DNA of 8,656 bases. It comes from Pseudomonadota bacterium. Lineage in GTDB: Bacteria; Pseudomonadota; Gammaproteobacteria; Burkholderiales; Ferrovaceae. The DNA lies in NCBI GenBank assembly GCA_021804705.1, contig JAJZHC010000052.1, positions 1 through 8,656 of the forward strand. Direction: 5' to 3'. Below are positions 5,836 through 8,656 of the stretch, in pieces (within the stretch, counting starts at the first letter, position 1; each line of letters starts with the position of its first letter). The translations under genes and the position numbers were made by a program. The notes beneath the pieces were generated by a model that had not been told where the DNA came from, made no database searches, and saw only the letters and a list, made by a program, of their open reading frames with translations.

Positions 5836-7854
5836 ATGGCCAGGAAAACCGCATTGCTCTTCGGCGTTCACGCGCACCAGCCCGTGGGCAATTTCACAGA
5901 AGTTCTGGATGAAGCCCATCTGCGTTGCTACCAGCCTTTTCTGCACATGATGGAGCGCTTTCCCGATTTCCGATTTTCCATTCATGTCAGCGGCTGGCTG
6001 TTTGACTACCTGGCGCAGCACTACCCCGACGATGTGCACCTCCTGAAAACCCTGGTGAGCCGGGGGCAAGCCGAGCTTTTTGGGGCCGGTTACACCGAAC
6101 CCGTGCTGGCCGCCATTCCGGTCCGCGATCGTATCGGCCAGATCAATCTCATGTCGGCGCGGCTGGAACAGCTTCTGGGTGAACGACCCCACGGTGCCTG
6201 GTTGACTGAACGGGTCTGGGATTCCACGGTGGTACCCTCGCTGGTGGCCTGCGGGGTCAAATATGTCACCGTGGATGACTATCATTTCTTGTGCACGGGC
6301 AAGGAAGATCGCGATCTGACGGGTTTTTTCAGCACGGAAGAAGACGGCAAGCGTCTGGATGTCTTCCCCATCTCTGAAGCCCTACGCTACCGCCTGCCTT
6401 TTTCTCCGGCCAGCGAGGCCGTGCAGTATCTGGAAAGCATGGCCGTGGAGGGTGAATCCCATGCGGCCGTGTACTTCGACGACATCGAAAAATTTGGCAT
6501 CTGGCCTGAAACCTATGAATGGGTCTACACGCGCGGCTGGCTTGAGGAATTCATCCGCAGGTCGCTTGATTCCGAGATCGTGCAACCCATGCGCTACTGC
6601 GATTACCATGCTGAGGCGACGACGCGCGGCATCATCTATCTGCCCACCACATCCTACATCGAGATGAATGAATGGACCTTGCCGGCAAAGGCTGCCTCGC
6701 GCTTTGCCACCATGGTTCAGGAAAGCAAAAGCGCGGGCCACTATGACAACGAAAAAGCCTTTCTGCGCGGTGGCATCTGGCGTAATTTCCTGACGCGCTA
6801 CCCCGAGTCCAACTGGATGCACAAACGCATGCTGGGCCTGTCCAACCGGCTCGCTGCACTATCTGATGGCAAGCGCACCTTGCAGATGCGCGATGCCCTG
6901 TATGAGGCCCAAGCCAATGATGCATACTGGCATGGGCTGTTCGGCGGACTCTATCTGCCACATTTGCGTCGCGCCGTATACGCGGCGCTGGTGCGCCTGG
7001 AGGCCCTGCTCGATGCGGCAATGCCGCGCCCCGCGCGTTCCATTGTCGACCTCGACCTCGATGGTCATGCCGAGACATTCCTGCAAAACGGCCTGCTGCA
7101 GGCTGTGGTGCGCGGTGACGGTCTGGCAGACATCTGCGAGCTGGACAGCTATCCGCTGCAGCATAACTTTGGTGACACCCTGGCGCGACAGCGCGAGCAC
7201 TATCATCATAGGGTCAGCCTCAACCAGGCCAGCACCGAGAGTGGGCAGGGGTTGGCCAACCCTCATGAGCGGGTCAGTTTCAAGCACACCATCCTGCCCG
7301 AAGACATGGTATTTGACACCACGCGCCGTTCCCTGTTCCTGGATCATCTCCATTCCGGCGATGGCAGTGAACCCGCATTACTGCACTACGAAGCCCAAGC
7401 CGAACCGGCCCCGGGTGCGGTACTGGCATTTCAGTGCGTTGAGCCCGGACTGTCCCTGCACAAACGCATCGCCCTGGAACGCAATGTACTGGTGGTGACC
7501 TATGCACTGGGCGCGCAGTCAGAAGGGAGCCTGGAAGTGGTTCTCAATCTCGCCATGCCCAGTTGCGATGGCCCTGCGGGGCGTTTTGAGAGGGCGGGTA
7601 ATGTGCTGGGCGGATTTGCACAACCCATCGATGACCCGTTTTGCAGCGCCATGACCCTGCACGACGAGATCCTGGGCGGCGCGCTCACCCTGGCGTTGAG
7701 CCAGCCCTGTGCGCTGCGCACCGAACCCTGTTTCAGCGTCTCGCAGTCCGAAGCCGGCTTTGAAAAAATCATGCAGGCCGTAACACTGCATCTGGTCTGG
7801 GCATGCCGCGAGCTACGGGAGCCCCTGGTCATCCGGCTGACGGTCGATGCATGA
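5836..7854 (+). CDS. GH57 4-alpha-glucanotransferase / alpha-amylase type enzyme
   Basis: A 672-residue family 57 enzyme close in length and layout to the Thermococcus litoralis 4-alpha-glucanotransferase (about 659). The barrel (about 1-310) holds LLFGVHAHQPVGNF (7-20), GAGYTEPVLAAIP (83-95), GAWLTERVWD (120-129) with E125 as likely nucleophile, and YFDDIEKFGIWPETYEW (213-229) with D216 as likely acid/base. YLPTTSYIEMNEW (268-280) is also characteristic. The following helical part (about 315-395, DUF1925-like) and beta-sandwich (about 400-672, DUF1926-like) are the accessory domains of this branch. The expected role is transfer of alpha-1,4 glucan segments between chains (disproportionation) or amylase-type hydrolysis; both activities are known in the branch. 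No signal peptide is seen, so it probably acts on cytoplasmic glycogen. It starts 8 nt after the first GH57 gene, and its stop overlaps the next start as ATGA. Confidence 0.92.
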   Translation: MARKTALLFGVHAHQPVGNFTEVLDEAHLRCYQPFLHMMERFPDFRFSIHVSGWLFDYLAQHYPDDVHLLKTLVSRGQAELFGAGYTEPVLAAIPVRDRIGQINLMSARLEQLLGERPHGAWLTERVWDSTVVPSLVACGVKYVTVDDYHFLCTGKEDRDLTGFFSTEEDGKRLDVFPISEALRYRLPFSPASEAVQYLESMAVEGESHAAVYFDDIEKFGIWPETYEWVYTRGWLEEFIRRSLDSEIVQPMRYCDYHAEATTRGIIYLPTTSYIEMNEWTLPAKAASRFATMVQESKSAGHYDNEKAFLRGGIWRNFLTRYPESNWMHKRMLGLSNRLAALSDGKRTLQMRDALYEAQANDAYWHGLFGGLYLPHLRRAVYAALVRLEALLDAAMPRPARSIVDLDLDGHAETFLQNGLLQAVVRGDGLADICELDSYPLQHNFGDTLARQREHYHHRVSLNQASTESGQGLANPHERVSFKHTILPEDMVFDTTRRSLFLDHLHSGDGSEPALLHYEAQAEPAPGAVLAFQCVEPGLSLHKRIALERNVLVVTYALGAQSEGSLEVVLNLAMPSCDGPAGRFERAGNVLGGFAQPIDDPFCSAMTLHDEILGGALTLALSQPCALRTEPCFSVSQSEAGFEKIMQAVTLHLVWACRELREPLVIRLTVDA

Positions 7855-8656
7855 AGGAGCCCTTCCTGATCGGTGTGGATGTGGGTGGAACCAACTTGCG
7901 AGTCGGGGTGCTGGCGGGGCAAGAACTGGTTTGGTCCCGGCGCAGGCATGCAGGTTTTTCTGACATCTTCCAGAAAGTTACAGCAACCGAGGGCCTGAAA
8001 GCCGTCATTGAAGTCCTGGCTGAGGCCATCGAGGAGGCGCGTACGCGTTATCCCGAGGTGCAGGGCGTAGGCATCGGCTTTCCCGGCTTCATCGCGCCAC
8101 AGACGCGGGTCATCACCCTGTCGCCCAATTTGCCGGGTCTCGTCAACGCGGACCTCCTAACCCCGTTGAAGGCGCGCCTGGGGGTACCCGTGATCCTGGA
8201 AAACGACGCCCTGGCAGCGGCCTATGGCGAATATTTACTGCATCACCCGCACTCGGGTTCGTTGTTGTTCGTAGGGCTTGGCACAGGCGTGGGTGGGGGA
8301 TTGGTCCTCAATGGCAGGCCCTATTCCGGTGAGCATGGTGTTGCCATGGAACTGGGGCACCTCATCGTTGATCCTGGGGGACGGGCCTGCGGCTGTGGTA
8401 ACCGCGGTTGCCTGGAACAATATGCTTCGGCAGTGGGCATCGGTCTCACGCATGCGGGTTCTGGGCAGGCCAGACTGGATGCCGAGGCCATCGCCGCATT
8501 GGCGCACCGGGGCGATGCCCGTGCCCTGAACGCATTCGAAAATGCTGCCCGGTTCCTTGCCATGGGGCTGGCGCACGTGCTGAAAGTGGTGGATGTCTCG
8601 GAAGTGGTGATCGGTGGGGGGCTGAGCGCGTCCTGGCCGTTGATGGCGCTGGCATT
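7851..8656 (+). CDS. ROK-family sugar kinase, probable glucokinase (3' end cut by window edge)
   Basis: An open frame of 268 codons runs to the right edge without a stop. Residues 6-16 (LIGVDVGGTNL) form the phosphate-binding loop. LENDALAAAYGE (116-127) carries the likely catalytic base D119. FVGLGTGVGGG (140-150) is the second nucleotide motif. ELGHLIVDPGG (167-177) followed by CGCGNRGCLE (180-189) gives the ROK zinc site, with H170, C180, C182 and C187 as likely ligands. VVIGGGLS (252-259) is the adenosine motif. ROK proteins of about 300 residues are usually glucokinases, fructokinases or N-acetylhexosamine kinases, and those with an N-terminal helix-turn-helix are repressors. None is present here, so it is an enzyme. 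Placement after two glucan hydrolases favours glucokinase, making glucose-6-phosphate for Pgi. The ATG overlaps the previous stop (ATGA), indicating coupled translation. About 30-60 residues are missing. Confidence 0.9.
   Translation, partial: MKEPFLIGVDVGGTNLRVGVLAGQELVWSRRRHAGFSDIFQKVTATEGLKAVIEVLAEAIEEARTRYPEVQGVGIGFPGFIAPQTRVITLSPNLPGLVNADLLTPLKARLGVPVILENDALAAAYGEYLLHHPHSGSLLFVGLGTGVGGGLVLNGRPYSGEHGVAMELGHLIVDPGGRACGCGNRGCLEQYASAVGIGLTHAGSGQARLDAEAIAALAHRGDARALNAFENAARFLAMGLAHVLKVVDVSEVVIGGGLSASWPLMALA

Noticed and set aside
1..8656. Mobile element, CRISPR array, tRNA/rRNA or defence-type cassette
   Set aside because: Apart from the 105-bp divergent region, the genes are at most 8 nt apart and all are metabolic. 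I saw no transposase, integrase, spaced repeats or RNA gene signature.

Overview
The window is a compact, fully coding stretch of a proteobacterial chromosome carrying a glycogen synthesis and breakdown locus. Six genes lie in two divergent arms around one 105-bp intergenic region. Base composition looks moderately GC-rich (judged by eye, not computed). GlgB and GlgC align closely with the Escherichia coli proteins as I remember them, and the partial Pgi is also of that type. This fits Pseudomonadota (Gamma-, Beta- or Acidithiobacillia-like). The pairing of glgC with GH57 enzymes instead of glgX/glgP recalls environmental, often autotrophic, lineages rather than enterics. That taxonomic guess is inference only.

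Left arm (minus strand, read right to left): glgB (branching enzyme, 2730 to 559) is followed with no spacer by pgi (glucose-6-phosphate isomerase, 558 to 1, running off the left edge). Right arm (plus strand): glgC (ADP-glucose pyrophosphorylase, 2836-4116), a GH57 amylase/amylopullulanase-type enzyme (4121-5827), a second GH57 enzyme of the 4-alpha-glucanotransferase type (5836-7854), and a ROK-family sugar kinase, probably glucokinase (7851 to the right edge, incomplete). Spacings of 4 nt, 8 nt and a 4-nt overlap indicate one transcript. The region between the arms holds two overlapping, antiparallel TATAAT boxes, so both arms are probably fired from the same few bases.

The genes form one metabolic unit. 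GlgC makes ADP-glucose and GlgB adds alpha-1,6 branches. The two GH57 enzymes hydrolyse and rearrange alpha-glucan. The ROK kinase phosphorylates freed glucose to glucose-6-phosphate, and Pgi links that to fructose-6-phosphate and central metabolism. Glycogen synthase (glgA), phosphorylase (glgP) and the GH13 debranching enzyme (glgX) are absent from the window and may lie outside it.

I found no RNA genes, mobile elements, CRISPR arrays or strong terminators. This is a recognisable metabolic locus, not a new type of system. The points worth a second look are the shared promoter core, the altered activator-site residue in GlgC, the GH57 pair standing in for classical glycogen breakdown, and the translational coupling through the right arm.
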